Positions 63,405 to 64,000 of a stretch of 64,000 nucleotides of DNA are shown here, piece by piece. Position numbers and translations under genes: made by a program. Origin of the DNA: Terriglobia bacterium (GTDB taxonomy: Bacteria; Acidobacteriota; Terriglobia; Terriglobales; Acidobacteriaceae); assembly GCA_020073465.1 (NCBI GenBank), contig JAIQFC010000004.1:124001-188000 (forward strand), read 5' to 3'. Below the pieces are notes generated by a model, which had not been told where the DNA came from, searched no databases, and saw nothing but the letters and a program-made list of their open reading frames with translations. Position 1 is the stretch's first letter, and each line of letters starts with the position of its first letter.

Positions 63405-64000
63405 AGAAGAGTCCTGTCCGCGTGCTCGTGGTCGATGACTCGGCCCTGATGCGCAAGCTGATCCCGCAATTGCTGGGGGCCGATGACTCCATTGAAGTGG
63501 TCGGCACCGCCATGGACGGAACATTTTGCCTGAAGAAGATCGAGGAACTGAAGCCCAACGTGGTGACCCTTGATCTGGAGATGCCGGGCATGAACGGCAT
63601 CGACACGCTGAAAGAAATCATGCGCCGCCAACCGGTGCCGGTCATCGTTTTCAGTTCGCACAGCACCGAAGGAGCGTCCGTCACATTGAAGGCGCTGGGG
63701 CTGGGCGCGTTCGATTTCGTCGCCAAGCCCCGAGACGCTTCGATGCATCTGGCTGAGACTGCGAAGGAATTGATCGTCAAGGTCAAGGCGGCGGCCGCGT
63801 GCAAGCTCAAACCGAGAATCTTGCCGGGTGTCGTGCCCCGGCCCGAGAAGCGCGCGGCTCCGTCTGCGGGCACCCCCACGAAGATCGTGGCCATCGGGAT
63901 TTCCACCGGAGGTCCCCAGGCGCTGGAGTTTGTGCTGTCACAGTTGCCGGCTGATTTTCCAGGATCGATTGTTGTCGTCCAGCACATGCCGGAGGGCTTC
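63401..64000 (+). CDS. cheB: Protein-glutamate methylesterase CheB (partial, runs off right edge)
   Basis: 200 codons of a longer gene. ATG overlaps the CheA stop (ATGA). Receiver: VLVVDDSALMR, then LDLEMPGMNG with the acceptor Asp and VIVFSSHST. Methylesterase: AIGISTGGPQALEFVL with the catalytic Ser, then VVVQHMPEGF with the catalytic His at the edge. Confidence 0.95.
   Translation, partial: MKKSPVRVLVVDDSALMRKLIPQLLGADDSIEVVGTAMDGTFCLKKIEELKPNVVTLDLEMPGMNGIDTLKEIMRRQPVPVIVFSSHSTEGASVTLKALGLGAFDFVAKPRDASMHLAETAKELIVKVKAAAACKLKPRILPGVVPRPEKRAAPSAGTPTKIVAIGISTGGPQALEFVLSQLPADFPGSIVVVQHMPEGF

Overview
The window is about 60% GC and has no rRNA, tRNA or CRISPR array that I could recognise. Gene style suggests a Gram-negative soil-type bacterium, most likely Acidobacteriota (Terriglobia). 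The pointers are secreted TonB-C proteins, a cNMP-binding/thioredoxin-reductase-like fusion, chains of GTGA/ATGA-overlapping polysaccharide genes, heptanucleotide tandem repeats and interspersed hairpin elements. This taxonomic call is inference.

Region 1 (1-26075) is a surface-polysaccharide island, almost all on the minus strand. It holds a CapK-like adenylating enzyme cut by the left edge, a DUF362 protein, five glycosyltransferases, two AsnB-type amidotransferases, a large secreted beta-rich protein, a DegT aminotransferase (plus strand), an alkaline-phosphatase-superfamily protein, two NodB-like deacetylases, two methyltransferases, FemAB/GNAT-type transferases and a Wzx flippase. Several starts are GTG codons overlapping the previous stop (GTGA), so the genes form translationally coupled operons.

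Region 2 (26076-38012) is a nonulosonic (pseudaminic-type) acid locus read right to left: PseB, PseC, a PseF-like cytidylyltransferase fused to an aldo/keto reductase, an SDR, a GT-B-like protein, PseG, a broken GNAT remnant, WbqC, a sugar N-formyltransferase-like protein, a PIG-L deacetylase and PseI. A decayed acyl-carrier protein and an intact GNAT lie on the plus strand at its end. The broken PseH-position GNAT next to a formyltransferase and a deacetylase suggests a formylated or otherwise modified product rather than the plain di-N-acetyl sugar. This is the most interesting prediction here.

Region 3 (38013-44058) holds a transglutaminase-like protein, a secreted charged protein, the cNMP/Trx-like/TrxR-like fusion and uvrB. 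uvrB is preceded by a chain of hairpins and a heptanucleotide repeat.

Region 4 (44059-64000) is a signalling region. A minus-strand group (PilZ-like, unknown, HisKA-only protein, CheR-like) is separated from a minus-strand two-component operon (1330-aa GAF/PAS kinase, REC protein, NtrC-type regulator) by an accessory insertion. The insertion contains an IS3-family element, a decayed RHS core, an RHS C-terminal tip and a coupled secreted immunity-like protein. Divergent from the kinase is a plus-strand operon (TonB-C, MCP, CheW, CheR, CheA, CheB cut by the right edge) with an almost perfect sigma-54 promoter. The neighbouring NtrC-type regulator is the obvious candidate activator. Related palindromic elements occur in front of the kinase operon and in front of the PilZ-like operon, on either side of the insertion.
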